A stretch of 59,511 nucleotides of DNA, from assembly GCA_947447155.1 (NCBI GenBank), contig CANFIN010000005.1, positions 1 through 59,511 of the forward strand, read 5' to 3'. Within the stretch, counting starts at the first letter, position 1. Every line of letters begins with the position of its first letter. Below are positions 44,035 to 52,968 of this stretch, piece by piece. The notes under the pieces were generated by a model. It did not search any database. It saw only the letters and a program-made list of their open reading frames with translations, and was not told where the DNA came from. Source of the DNA: Bacteroidota bacterium. Lineage in GTDB: Bacteria; Bacteroidota; Bacteroidia; AKYH767-A; OLB10. A program made the position numbers and the translations under genes.

Positions 44035-44928
44035 ATGAAAAATATTCTAATAGCAGGAGGCAGCGGTTTAGTTGGAAAGCAACTTTCAAATCTTCTTTTA
44101 CAAAATGGTTATGAGGTTGCTTGGCTTTCTAGAAGTAATAATCAATCACAATCTTTTCCTTCCTATAAGTGGGACCCTGAAGCAGGGATAATAGATCTTC
44201 AAGCTATCGCCTTTGCTGATGTGATAATTGTTTTATCTGGAGAAAATATTGCCGCTGAAAGATGGACAGATAAGTTCAAGAAAAAAATTATAACCAGTCG
44301 ACTGCAAGCTGCCGCAACAATAAACAACGCAATTAAAAATCATCCCAATCATGTTACACATGTAATTGCTGCCTCAGCAATTGGTTTTTATGGAGATCAT
44401 TATGACACCTTACTTGATGAAGTGAGTGAAAAAGGAAAAGGTTTTTTATCAGACACCACCCAACAATGGGAAAATGCATACTCTGATTTTACAGTTCCAG
44501 TTAGCAACATTCGCATTGGTGTAGTGCTATCAAAATTAGGAGGCGCCTTAGTTGAAATGTCACTTCCCGTTAAATGGGGTATCGCATCCCCGTTAGGAAG
44601 CGGAAAACAATTTATCAGCTGGATCCATATTGATGATCTCGCAGGTATATTTATGCATGTAATACAGAATCAACTGACTGGTAAATACAATGCCGTTGCA
44701 ACAAATCCAGTTACAAACGAAGAGTTTACTAGACAACTAAAACATTCTTTGTGTAAAAACGCAATCAGTATCCCAACTCCTACATGGGCATTGAAAATAT
44801 TACTCGGAGAAAAATGTGCAATTGTACTTGATTCTTCTCGTGTATCTAACAAAAAAATAATTGATTCAGGATTTACTTTTAAATTCGAATTCCTTGAACA
44901 AGCCTTAAAAAACTTTTATGGAAAATAA
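44035..44928 (+). CDS. TIGR01777-family NAD-dependent epimerase (SDR39U1/YfcH-like)
   Basis: This 297-aa protein has a Rossmann fold with AGGSGLVGKQLSNLLL at the start. The family block follows: VIVLSGENIAAERWTDKFKKKIITSRLQA near residue 62, HVIAASAIGFYGD near 105, QQWENAYSDF and VRIGVVLSKxGGAL-like VSNIRIGVVLSK. The C-terminal part is the DUF1731 segment. The substrate is unknown; some family members are linked to cell division or stress. The ATG at 44035 is preferred over a TTG three bases upstream. It overlaps the photolyase gene by 11 bases, so the two are translationally linked. Confidence 0.92.
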   Translation: MKNILIAGGSGLVGKQLSNLLLQNGYEVAWLSRSNNQSQSFPSYKWDPEAGIIDLQAIAFADVIIVLSGENIAAERWTDKFKKKIITSRLQAAATINNAIKNHPNHVTHVIAASAIGFYGDHYDTLLDEVSEKGKGFLSDTTQQWENAYSDFTVPVSNIRIGVVLSKLGGALVEMSLPVKWGIASPLGSGKQFISWIHIDDLAGIFMHVIQNQLTGKYNAVATNPVTNEEFTRQLKHSLCKNAISIPTPTWALKILLGEKCAIVLDSSRVSNKKIIDSGFTFKFEFLEQALKNFYGK

Positions 44929-46231
44929 ACAACAAATTGCTATTCATTGGTTTCGTCGAGATTTAAGATTGCATGATAACAATGCTTTATTTAATGCGCT
45001 TAAAAGTAACATCCCCGTGTTGCCTATATTTATTTTTGATACGCACATATTAGATAAACTTGAAAACAAACAAGACGCAAGAGTTGAATTTATTTATAAT
45101 TCACTTCTTTCCATTCATGAACAACTTCAAAAGATAAAATCAGGCTTAAAAATATTATATGGTAACCCCCTTGATTGCTGGAGAAAGTTGATTGAAGAAT
45201 ATGATATTAATTGTGTATTTACAAATCACGATTATGAACCCTATGCAATAAATCGTGATAAAGAAATTGAGTCACTTCTAAGTAAAAAAAATATCTCATT
45301 TAAGACCTATAAAGACCAGGTGATTTTTGAAAAATCAGAAGTGGTGAAAGATGATGGAAAGCCATACACTGTGTATACTCCTTATAGTAGAAAATGGATG
45401 AGTCGTTTGAATGCAGAAGGTATTCCAAGTTATGATTCAAAATCGCTATTAAATAATTTTTATCAAACAACAATAAATTTTCCTTCACTAAAATCTATCG
45501 GATTTAAAAAAAGCGATTTAATATTTCCATCGGATCATTGCGCCGATGAAATCATTCAAAAATACGCGGACCAACGCGATATTCCGGGAATTAATGGAAC
45601 CAGTCGTTTAGGAATTCATTTGCGTTTCGGAACTATTTCTATTCGTGATATGGCACGAAAAGCGAAATATTTAAGTGATAGCTGGCTCAACGAATTATGC
45701 TGGCGAGAATTTTATATGATGATTCTTTGGCATTTTCCACATGTTATCGAAGGGGCATTTAAACCTTTGTATAATTCAATTAAATGGAGAAACAACGAGG
45801 AAGAATTTAATGCATGGTGCGAAGGAAGAACCGGATACCCCATTGTGGATGCTGGTATGCGTGAATTAAACACCTCAGGGTATATGCATAACCGTGTGCG
45901 TATGGTTGTTGCAAGTTTTCTAACTAAACATTTGCTTATCGACTGGCGATGGGGAGAAGCTTATTTTGCTTCTAAACTCCTCGACTTTGACTTATCAGCT
46001 AACAACGGCGGTTGGCAATGGGCTGCAGGAAGCGGCTGCGATGCAGCGCCCTATTTCAGAATTTTTAATCCGTACGAGCAAACAAAAAAGTTTGATAGCG
46101 ATTTAAAATACATTCGTAAATGGGTACCCGAGTTTCAGGACTTCAGCTATCCGCAACCGATAGTAGACCATAAAATAGCCAGGGAGAGATGCCTTGTTAC
46201 TTATAAAATTGGATTAAATCGAGAATTATGA
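44918..46231 (+). CDS. phrB: Class I deoxyribodipyrimidine photolyase / cryptochrome family
   Basis: This 437-aa flavoprotein has an N-terminal antenna domain (about 1-130; IAIHWFRRDLRLHDNNALF). The FAD domain covers about 200-430, with TSRLGIHLRFGTISIRD, ELCWREFYMMILWHFP, the block VRMVVASFLTKHLLIDWRWGE, and GGWQWAAGSGCDAAPYFRIFNP. The Trp-rich motif fits a light-driven CPD repair enzyme. Its location beside a CarH-like regulator and folE, and its overlap with the epimerase gene, suggest light control. It ends 6 bases into the convergent ABC ATPase gene (TTA-TGA at 46226-46231). Confidence 0.95.
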   Translation: MENKQQIAIHWFRRDLRLHDNNALFNALKSNIPVLPIFIFDTHILDKLENKQDARVEFIYNSLLSIHEQLQKIKSGLKILYGNPLDCWRKLIEEYDINCVFTNHDYEPYAINRDKEIESLLSKKNISFKTYKDQVIFEKSEVVKDDGKPYTVYTPYSRKWMSRLNAEGIPSYDSKSLLNNFYQTTINFPSLKSIGFKKSDLIFPSDHCADEIIQKYADQRDIPGINGTSRLGIHLRFGTISIRDMARKAKYLSDSWLNELCWREFYMMILWHFPHVIEGAFKPLYNSIKWRNNEEEFNAWCEGRTGYPIVDAGMRELNTSGYMHNRVRMVVASFLTKHLLIDWRWGEAYFASKLLDFDLSANNGGWQWAAGSGCDAAPYFRIFNPYEQTKKFDSDLKYIRKWVPEFQDFSYPQPIVDHKIARERCLVTYKIGLNREL

Positions 46232-46900
46232 ACGAATAACTTCTCCATCTTTTAATTCGATAATTCTATCACTTTTACTGGCAAAATCCTCGTCGTGTGT
46301 TACAGCAATTATTGTTTGACCATATGACCTTGAGAGTTCTTGAAAAATATCAAATACAATTTTAGTATTCTTACTATCCAGATTTCCTGTTGGCTCATCG
46401 CCCATAATAATTAATGGATCATTTATTAACGCACGAGCAATTGCAACTCGCTGTTGCTGACCACCAGATAGCTTACTTGATAATTTTAAAGCCTGATCAG
46501 ACAAGCCTAAAACTTCCAATTTGCTATAGGCTTTTTCTTCAATCTCTTTGTAATCCAACTTTCCTAACTTCAATGCTGGGAGCATAACATTTTGCAAACA
46601 AGTAAAATCACTTAACAAATAATGAAATTGAAATACAAATCCTATTTTTTCATTTCTTAAACCAGCCAATTGATCTTTTGTTAATTCACCTGTTTGTTGC
46701 CCATCAATTATTAATTGCCCTTGAAAATCAGTATCCATAGTCGAGAGTACATATAGCAGTGTGGACTTACCACACCCAGACTTACCGACAAGAGTAGTAA
46801 ATTCTCCTTTGTTTACATCAAATGAAATGTTCTTTAACACCTGAAAATCTACAGGGTCAATAAATTTTTTTGAAATTGACTTCGCTTCTAGAATCTTCAT
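46226..46900 (-). CDS. ABC transporter ATP-binding protein of a MacAB-like exporter
   Basis: This 224-aa ATPase has Walker A VGKSGCGKSTLLYV near residue 38, signature KLSGGQQQRVAIARAL, Walker [14 protein letters not shown] and the switch VTHD. It belongs to the MacB/LolD group. The ATG at 46900 is preferred; the TTG at 46903 would add one residue. The permease stop is at 46905-46907, so the three genes (adaptor, permease, ATPase) form one operon. Confidence 0.93.
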   Translation of the reverse strand: MKILEAKSISKKFIDPVDFQVLKNISFDVNKGEFTTLVGKSGCGKSTLLYVLSTMDTDFQGQLIIDGQQTGELTKDQLAGLRNEKIGFVFQFHYLLSDFTCLQNVMLPALKLGKLDYKEIEEKAYSKLEVLGLSDQALKLSSKLSGGQQQRVAIARALINDPLIIMGDEPTGNLDSKNTKIVFDIFQELSRSYGQTIIAVTHDEDFASKSDRIIELKDGEVIRS

Positions 46901-46904
46901 CAAA

Positions 46905-48128
46905 CTATTTTCTAAAAATTTCTACTGGATCAATATTGGCAGCTTTTTTTGCTGGGATATAACCAGCGAAAAATGTAATAATCATTCCCACAAAAATACC
47001 TTGCAAATACTTTGTTGGCTCATAGGTTATCGGAAAATATCCTATATCTCCTCCAATATAAACACGCTGTAAAATGGTTATTATTATTGTGGCCATTATC
47101 ATTCCACCTACAACTCCCATAATACCAACAGTTACAGCTTGCGTTACAAATATGCGAATCACATCTTTACCCTTAAATCCCATTGCTTTTAAGATGGCAA
47201 TGTCGTTTATTTTTTGAGTAATGGTCATGTTAAGGATATTATAAATTCCAAAACCTGCAACCAGTAAAATAGTAGTAGAAACAAAAGTAATAATTATCTT
47301 ACGCATGCGCTGCGCAGCCATTAATGTTTCATTGGCCTTCTCCCAGCCTTCCGCTTTATAACCAGTGCTTGCAGCAATCTGTGTTGCAATATTTTCTGCA
47401 TCATCAGGATTAGAAATATTTACATTAATATCAGTTACATAAACATTACTTTCTATTAATAATTGTTGGGCTGCTAAAATATTTACATACGACTTACTTT
47501 TATCAATTATACTATTACTCGTTTTAAAAACACCTACAATTTTAAATGCTTTATTAACTCCTTTTGACGAAGTAATATTTACATAATCGTTAACTCGTAA
47601 ACTCATTTTTTCAGAAACCCCACTGCCTATTAAAATTCCATTTGGGTTTCCTTTTAGTGCCTGTATACTGCCTTCAACAATTGTAGATGATATTGCATAC
47701 ATTCGATCTGCTTCCTCTGGATTTATACCTGAACAAATTCCTGTGATTTGCGATTTCCCACTATTATAAAAGATATTTGTATTAACCTGCGCGGTCACAA
47801 TTTGCACTTCCTTCATTGTGCGAATAGAAGAAATTACCTGTGCAGGATTTATGATCGTATTTTTGGCAGGTACAATCTTTGGATTTATCAATAGCATTTG
47901 TTTTCCATTGCTGCTTATCAAAGGCTTGCTTATTTCATCATCCTTATAAACACGAATATGTGGAGTAGTTTTAAAAATTGATTTGCTTGAAGACTTATCA
48001 AAACCCAGCAACATCGAATTCATAAAAATGTAAATCGACATTCCAAGAACAACTCCTGCTACAGCGACTCCAGTAAGCTTCTTATTAGTAACGATATATG
48101 TTTTGGCAATCTGTGTATTTATATTCAC
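46905..48128 (-). CDS. FtsX-like ABC transporter permease (MacB/DevC type)
   Basis: This 407-aa permease has one N-terminal helix (about 19-40) and a large periplasmic domain (about 45-270; MacB_PCD type). Three C-terminal FtsX helices follow (about 280-305, 325-355, 370-392), and the protein ends PAKKAANIDPVEIFRK, a typical FtsX terminus. With the adaptor and ATPase next to it, it would move a substrate from the periplasm or inner membrane outward by a mechanotransmission mechanism. The substrate is unknown. It starts 3 bases after the adaptor gene. Confidence 0.92.
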   Translation of the reverse strand: MNINTQIAKTYIVTNKKLTGVAVAGVVLGMSIYIFMNSMLLGFDKSSSKSIFKTTPHIRVYKDDEISKPLISSNGKQMLLINPKIVPAKNTIINPAQVISSIRTMKEVQIVTAQVNTNIFYNSGKSQITGICSGINPEEADRMYAISSTIVEGSIQALKGNPNGILIGSGVSEKMSLRVNDYVNITSSKGVNKAFKIVGVFKTSNSIIDKSKSYVNILAAQQLLIESNVYVTDINVNISNPDDAENIATQIAASTGYKAEGWEKANETLMAAQRMRKIIITFVSTTILLVAGFGIYNILNMTITQKINDIAILKAMGFKGKDVIRIFVTQAVTVGIMGVVGGMIMATIIITILQRVYIGGDIGYFPITYEPTKYLQGIFVGMIITFFAGYIPAKKAANIDPVEIFRK

Positions 48129-48131
48129 AGC

Positions 48132-49229
48132 TTATGGTTTAATAGGTAATAAAATATCATCTTTAGTTACCCCATCTAATACTTCAACATAATCGTTTGA
48201 TATAATACCAGTTTTAATTATTGTAGGGTCGCTCTTACCCTTAACATTAACTTTATTTCCGTATGCCACATATAATTTCGGAATTATCAATGCATCTTTT
48301 TTAGTGCCGACAATAATATTTGCTTCCAGTTGCGCACCATAATAAGACTGAGGCAGACTATCATTCATTTTTATTTTGCAGATATACGATTGCGTTAGTA
48401 AATCAAATGAAGGAAGAACTTCTGAAATAGCTCCATTAATTATTTTTCCTTTGTTGGTATTTAGCTGAACATACACTTTCTGACCTACAGCTACTTTAGC
48501 AATACTGTTTTCGTCAACATTTACCACAGCCTCTATACTTTCTTTGTTAGCAATAATAGCAACTACCTCTCCACGACGAACATAGTCGCCTTTGTTTTTA
48601 AATTTCTTTATTATAGTTCCTGATTGCAAAGATTGAATCTTGTTAAAATCGGTTGCAACTAAACTATTTTGTAATTGTCCTTTGCTAATAATTTGCTGCT
48701 GTTTAGCTTGAAGTAAAATAGCGTTGTACTGATTCTTTAACGACATCCAGCTTGAATAAGAATTCTTCTCTGCTAATTGTGCATTCTCCATTGCTACTTT
48801 AGATGTGCTTTGTTGGGCATATAAAATTTCATATCGACGAGCCTGCAATGAATCCTGACGGTATTTATTTTCGGCTGAGCGGATATTTTCTTTAATCTGC
48901 AATAACTGAGGAGAATTAGTAGAAACATTTTCATCTGCAATTAGAAGCTGATCTTTGGCAACAGAAGAATTAACTTCGTTCGTATGATTATCTATTGTCG
49001 CTAATAACTGCCCCGCCTGTACGAAAACACCTTCTTCAAGTGCGGAACTAATTAAGACCCCTTCAGTTTGAGCCGTAACATTATATGCATCTTTCCAATC
49101 AATATTTCCACTTGCAAAAACAAGCTCTTCAACATCCTTAATTTGCGGTTTAACTTCTTGATTACTACATGCACAATAAAAACAAATAATAAAAACAAAG
49201 TACTTCAATTGATTTTTTCGGTTAGACAT
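48132..49229 (-). CDS. Periplasmic adaptor lipoprotein of the MacAB-like exporter (HlyD/MacA family)
   Basis: This 365-aa protein has a lipoprotein signal (FVFIICFYCAC, Cys near residue 21). The biotinyl-lipoyl-like half GVLISSALEEGVFVQAGQLLATIDNHTN follows, then a long alpha-helical hairpin (about 90-200). The second lipoyl half (GTIIKKFKNKGDYVRRGEVVAII) and a beta-barrel domain (VNVDENSIAKVAVGQKVYVQLN) complete it. It would bridge the permease and an outer-membrane channel encoded elsewhere. It is the first gene of its operon. TAATTTTG at complement 49255-49262 may be the promoter. Confidence 0.9.
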   Translation of the reverse strand: MSNRKNQLKYFVFIICFYCACSNQEVKPQIKDVEELVFASGNIDWKDAYNVTAQTEGVLISSALEEGVFVQAGQLLATIDNHTNEVNSSVAKDQLLIADENVSTNSPQLLQIKENIRSAENKYRQDSLQARRYEILYAQQSTSKVAMENAQLAEKNSYSSWMSLKNQYNAILLQAKQQQIISKGQLQNSLVATDFNKIQSLQSGTIIKKFKNKGDYVRRGEVVAIIANKESIEAVVNVDENSIAKVAVGQKVYVQLNTNKGKIINGAISEVLPSFDLLTQSYICKIKMNDSLPQSYYGAQLEANIIVGTKKDALIIPKLYVAYGNKVNVKGKSDPTIIKTGIISNDYVEVLDGVTKDDILLPIKP

Positions 49230-49254
49230 GTTGTAATATTATAAGTATCATTTT

Positions 49255-49262
49255 CAAAATTA
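49255..49262 (-). promoter_or_regulatory. -7 promoter element of the MacAB-like operon
   Basis: TAATTTTG on the minus strand lies 25 bases before the ATG at 49229. Confidence 0.4.
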
Positions 49263-49299
49263 AATAATGTTCAACAACAAGATGCTGATATAACTCAAC

Positions 49300-50064
49300 T
49301 TATTCGATAAACTTTAAAACTGCCTCCAATAGTTCATGTGGTTTATCAGCTTGCACCCAATGACCTGCGCCTTCAATCGACACAAATTGCAGATTCGAAT
49401 ACCAATTTTTAATCTCAGAGAACCGAGCCTCTTCAATATATCCGGAATTACTTCCTTTTACGAACAAAACAGGAGTGTCAATGATTACAGATGGCCAAGT
49501 AGCGGTTCCGACCTCTTCAATGTGTTCATTAAGCGTTTTAAGATTAAAGCGCCAATCCATTTGCTCAGGTGTTTTCCAATGCAGATTCTTTAATAAAAAC
49601 TGCCTTGTACCATAATCATCAATTGCGTCACTCATGAGTTTCTCGGCTTCAGATCGTCGGGTGATTTTTGACAAATCAATTGACACCAATGTATCAATAA
49701 TTTCACGATGATGAACTGGATATTGATAAGGCGCAATATCAATTACAATTGCTTTGCTAACCAAATTGGCGTAAGAGTTTATTAAAGTCAATGCCATTTT
49801 ACCTCCCATCGAATGACCAATTACTACAGGTTGCTGTAGATTCAAGTCGGCAATTAATTCTGCAACATCAGCAGCCATTGAGGTATAGTCATGTACTTCA
49901 TCATGTGGCGACAATCCATGATTTCGCAAATCGGCAGTTATCACTTGATAACCTTTTTCAGCCAGCATGCGAGCAAAACTTTGCCAGTTATCGCTCATGC
50001 CAAATAGCCCATGAAAAATTAAAACTGGCCGACCCTCGCCATAAACTCTGTAACTAAGTTTCAT
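49300..50064 (-). CDS. Alpha/beta hydrolase (YbfF-like)
   Basis: This 254-aa protein opens with LSYRVYGEGRPVLIFHGLFGMSDNWQ, the HG oxyanion region of YbfF-like esterases. The block TADLRNHGLSPH follows, then the nucleophile elbow GHSMGGKMAL (Ser near residue 90) and the late catalytic His in IEGAGHWVQADKPHE. It likely hydrolyses an acyl or thioester substrate in the cytoplasm. It stands between the exporter operon and the divergent GNAT gene. Confidence 0.92.
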   Translation of the reverse strand: MKLSYRVYGEGRPVLIFHGLFGMSDNWQSFARMLAEKGYQVITADLRNHGLSPHDEVHDYTSMAADVAELIADLNLQQPVVIGHSMGGKMALTLINSYANLVSKAIVIDIAPYQYPVHHREIIDTLVSIDLSKITRRSEAEKLMSDAIDDYGTRQFLLKNLHWKTPEQMDWRFNLKTLNEHIEEVGTATWPSVIIDTPVLFVKGSNSGYIEEARFSEIKNWYSNLQFVSIEGAGHWVQADKPHELLEAVLKFIE

Positions 50065-50112
50065 AATGCCAGCAAAGATGATAATTTTTGACGGATTGCT
50101 TTAAAATCTTAC

Positions 50113-50141
50113 TTGAGTAAATTGATTAAACTCTAAATTTG
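50113..50141 (+). promoter_or_regulatory. Promoter of the GNAT-aspartate kinase operon
   Basis: TTG (50113-50115), 18 bases, TAAATTTG (50134-50141). The ATG follows after only 4 bases, which predicts a leaderless transcript. Confidence 0.6.
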
Positions 50142-50145
50142 CTAC

Positions 50146-50607
50146 ATGAATACAATTGTTCGATTTGCCACAGAAAATGACATCCCACACGTGCATGCTT
50201 TAATTAAGGAACTAGCTGAATATGAAAAAGCACCGCAAGAAGTTACTAATACAGTTAATGATATGCTGAAAGATGGCTTTGGTGCTAATCCTATTTACAA
50301 GTGTTTTGTTGCAGAAACTGATGGGGTTGTTTCGGGAATGGCTATTTACTTTGTAAAATATTCTACCTGGAAAGGCAAAGGTGTCTATCTGGATGATATC
50401 GTTGTAACGCAATCGATGAGAAGGCTTGGAATTGGAAAACTTTTATTTGATGCAGTTATGAAGGATGCACATGATATAGGTGCGAAACAACTTCATTGGC
50501 AAGTATTAGATTGGAACGAGCCCGCAATAGAATTTTATAAAAAATACAATGCCGATTTAGATAGTGAATGGATCAATTGCAAACTTACTGAACAACAACT
50601 CGCATGA
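50146..50607 (+). CDS. GNAT-family N-acetyltransferase
   Basis: This 153-aa protein has the GNAT fold: VRFATENDIPHVHALIKELAEYEKA at the start (typical of diamine-like acetyltransferases), GVYLDDIVVTQSMRRLGIGKLLF carrying the acetyl-CoA P-loop (R-x-x-G-I-G) near residue 92, and WQVLDWNEPAIEFYKKYNA. The pattern resembles the spermidine/diamine or thialysine N-acetyltransferase group (SSAT2-like), but the substrate is not certain. It overlaps the aspartate kinase gene by 4 bases (ATGA). Confidence 0.9.
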   Translation: MNTIVRFATENDIPHVHALIKELAEYEKAPQEVTNTVNDMLKDGFGANPIYKCFVAETDGVVSGMAIYFVKYSTWKGKGVYLDDIVVTQSMRRLGIGKLLFDAVMKDAHDIGAKQLHWQVLDWNEPAIEFYKKYNADLDSEWINCKLTEQQLA

Positions 50608-51872
50608 AGGTATTTAAATTCGGAGGAGCGTCTGTAAAAGATGCAGCGGCAGTAAAAAATGCAGGAGAAATTTTAAAGCTGCATTCATCAGATAAGCTCA
50701 TAGTTGTTATTTCCGCCATGGGCAAAGTAACAAATGCACTTGAGAGAATTGTAGACGCACATGTTTATCAAACTGGCGAAGCGCAATCGCAATTGGAAGC
50801 TTTAAAAAATTATCATTTACAAATTACTAGTGAATTGTTTTCTGATCCTAAACATGAAGTAAATAACAAAATCAATAATTATTTTGTAGAAATAGAATGG
50901 GTTTTAGAAGAGCCTCCTCGCGAATATGATTTTGTTTATGACCAAATTGTTTCTTTTGGAGAACTTTTATCAACGACCATTGTAAGCACCTGGTTAAACG
51001 GCAATGGATTGATAAATCAATGGATGGATGTGCGTGATTGTTTAATTACTGATAACACCTATCGAGAAGGAAAAATTGAATGGGAAGTGAGTACAGGATT
51101 ATTCCAGTCAAGAATAAAAGAATTGTTTAATCAATCGAATATAATTATCACACAAGGATTCATAGGAAGTACAACAGAAAATTTTTCTACAACATTAGGA
51201 CGAGAGGGCTCTGACTATTCAGCAGCAATCATCGCTCATATAATGAATGCAGAATCAGTAACTATTTGGAAGGATGTCCCTGGCGTATTAAATGCAGATC
51301 CAAAACATTTTTCGGATGCACAAAAACTAATTCAGTTAAGCTATCAAGATGCTATTGAATTAGCCTATTATGGTGCTTCTGTTATTCATCCTAAAACAAT
51401 TAAGCCTCTCGAAAATAAAAATATTCCTTTGCATGTTAAATCTTTCTTAGATCCGAATAGTAAAGGGACAATGATTGGAAAAGATTTAGAAACGAAGCCA
51501 TTAATTCCTTCTTTTATTTTTAAATCAAATCAGGTACTAATTAGTATTTCAGCAAAGGACTTCTCCTTTATTGCTGAAGAAAATCTAAGTGAAATCTTCT
51601 CTGATTTTGCTTTGGCAGGAATAAAATTAAACCTAATGCAAAACTCTGCTATCAGTTTTTCTGTTTGTATTGATGATTCCCCTAAAATGGAATTATTGAT
51701 TGAAAAATTAAAAGTGAAATATAAAGTAAAATATAATTCAGGGTTGCAACTTTATACAATTCGCCACTATTATCCTTCAACCATCGAAGCATTAACCGTT
51801 GGAAAAGAAATATTGTTGGAACAAAGGAGTCGTACCACCGCACAATTAATAACCAAAGACCTGCCTAAATGA
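50604..51872 (+). CDS. lysC: Aspartate kinase, monofunctional
   Basis: This 422-aa enzyme phosphorylates aspartate, the entry to lysine, threonine and methionine synthesis. The signatures are KVFKFGGASVKD at the start, VISAMGKVTNAL, TTLGREGSDYSAAIIAH near residue 200 and WKDVPGVLNADPK. ACT-like strands in the last 120 residues suggest feedback control, although they are divergent. It is not fused to homoserine dehydrogenase. It overlaps both neighbours by 4 bases, sharing an operon with a GNAT gene and heme A synthase, an odd mixture of functions. Confidence 0.93.
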   Translation: MKVFKFGGASVKDAAAVKNAGEILKLHSSDKLIVVISAMGKVTNALERIVDAHVYQTGEAQSQLEALKNYHLQITSELFSDPKHEVNNKINNYFVEIEWVLEEPPREYDFVYDQIVSFGELLSTTIVSTWLNGNGLINQWMDVRDCLITDNTYREGKIEWEVSTGLFQSRIKELFNQSNIIITQGFIGSTTENFSTTLGREGSDYSAAIIAHIMNAESVTIWKDVPGVLNADPKHFSDAQKLIQLSYQDAIELAYYGASVIHPKTIKPLENKNIPLHVKSFLDPNSKGTMIGKDLETKPLIPSFIFKSNQVLISISAKDFSFIAEENLSEIFSDFALAGIKLNLMQNSAISFSVCIDDSPKMELLIEKLKVKYKVKYNSGLQLYTIRHYYPSTIEALTVGKEILLEQRSRTTAQLITKDLPK

Positions 51873-52963
51873 AAGACCCGTTAATAGAAAAAAGACCAGC
51901 CAATAAAAGCAGTTTAATTATATGGTTGTTTGTTGGATGTTTCATGATATTTGCCATGGTAGTGGTAGGTGGAATTACAAGACTAACTGGCTCAGGACTA
52001 TCAATTACTGAATGGAAAGTTGTAACTGGCGTTATTCCTCCACTTAACCAAGCAGAATGGGAAAGCGAATTTTTTAAGTACCAGCAAATTCCTCAGTTTC
52101 AATTAATCAATTCTAATTTTACTTTAGAAGATTTTAAGTTTATTTACTTCTGGGAGTATATTCATCGTTTGATTGGCAGAACAATCGGATTGGTTTTTCT
52201 TTATGGTTTGTTTACTTATTACATGCGCGGTGTAATTTCAAAAGAACTCATGCCGCGATTATTATTCATGTTTGTCCTTGGTGGTATACAAGGTTTTTTA
52301 GGTTGGTATATGGTGAGCAGTGGACTAACCGAAAATGTGAGAGTAAGTCATATCAGACTAGCCATCCATTTAACATTTGCATTTATCACTTTCGGATACA
52401 TTTTTTGGGTTGCACTAACGCAGCTTTTTCCAGTTAAAAACACTAACACGTACGCCTATACACGTTACAAAAAATATGGCTGGACAATTTTGTCGCTCGT
52501 TTTACTACAAATTATTTATGGTGCTTTTGTGGCCGGAACGAAAGCAGGATTAGTTTATACTACATGGCCAATGATGGAAGGAGAATGGGTTCCGGAATCA
52601 ATGACCTATATGCTTCAGAAAGAAGGATTGAAAAGCTTAATTAACAATATGGCAAGCGTGCAGTTTATACATCGCATGATAGCGTATCTTATTGCTATAG
52701 CAATTACAGTATTAATTGTTAAAGTCTGGAAAGATAAACAGCTCTCTTCAAAGCAAAAGCAAAATGCATATTTACTCGGTGGCTTAGTCGTGGTGCAAAT
52801 TATTTTGGGTATCTATACATTATTGAATAGTGTCCCTGTTGCATTAGGAGTAATTCATCAGGCGGTTGCATTCTTCGTATTTGCAGCAACTATTTATTTT
52901 ATTTATCGATTGGCTTATGCCTCAATGAGAGAGAAAGTGGTTTTTGTTGAAGACGAAGAATAA
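51869..52963 (+). CDS. ctaA: Heme A synthase (COX15/CtaA family)
   Basis: This 364-aa membrane protein has eight hydrophobic helices. The four conserved His of the family are visible in EYIHRLIGR, SHIRLAIHL, QFIHRMIAYL and GVIHQAVAF. The N-terminal GGITRLTGSGLSITEWKVVTG motif is that of the longer COX15 type. It oxidises heme O to heme A for cytochrome c oxidase, which indicates aerobic respiration. The start overlaps the lysC stop (ATGA). Confidence 0.95.
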   Translation: MKDPLIEKRPANKSSLIIWLFVGCFMIFAMVVVGGITRLTGSGLSITEWKVVTGVIPPLNQAEWESEFFKYQQIPQFQLINSNFTLEDFKFIYFWEYIHRLIGRTIGLVFLYGLFTYYMRGVISKELMPRLLFMFVLGGIQGFLGWYMVSSGLTENVRVSHIRLAIHLTFAFITFGYIFWVALTQLFPVKNTNTYAYTRYKKYGWTILSLVLLQIIYGAFVAGTKAGLVYTTWPMMEGEWVPESMTYMLQKEGLKSLINNMASVQFIHRMIAYLIAIAITVLIVKVWKDKQLSSKQKQNAYLLGGLVVVQIILGIYTLLNSVPVALGVIHQAVAFFVFAATIYFIYRLAYASMREKVVFVEDEE

Positions 52964-52968
52964 ACAAC

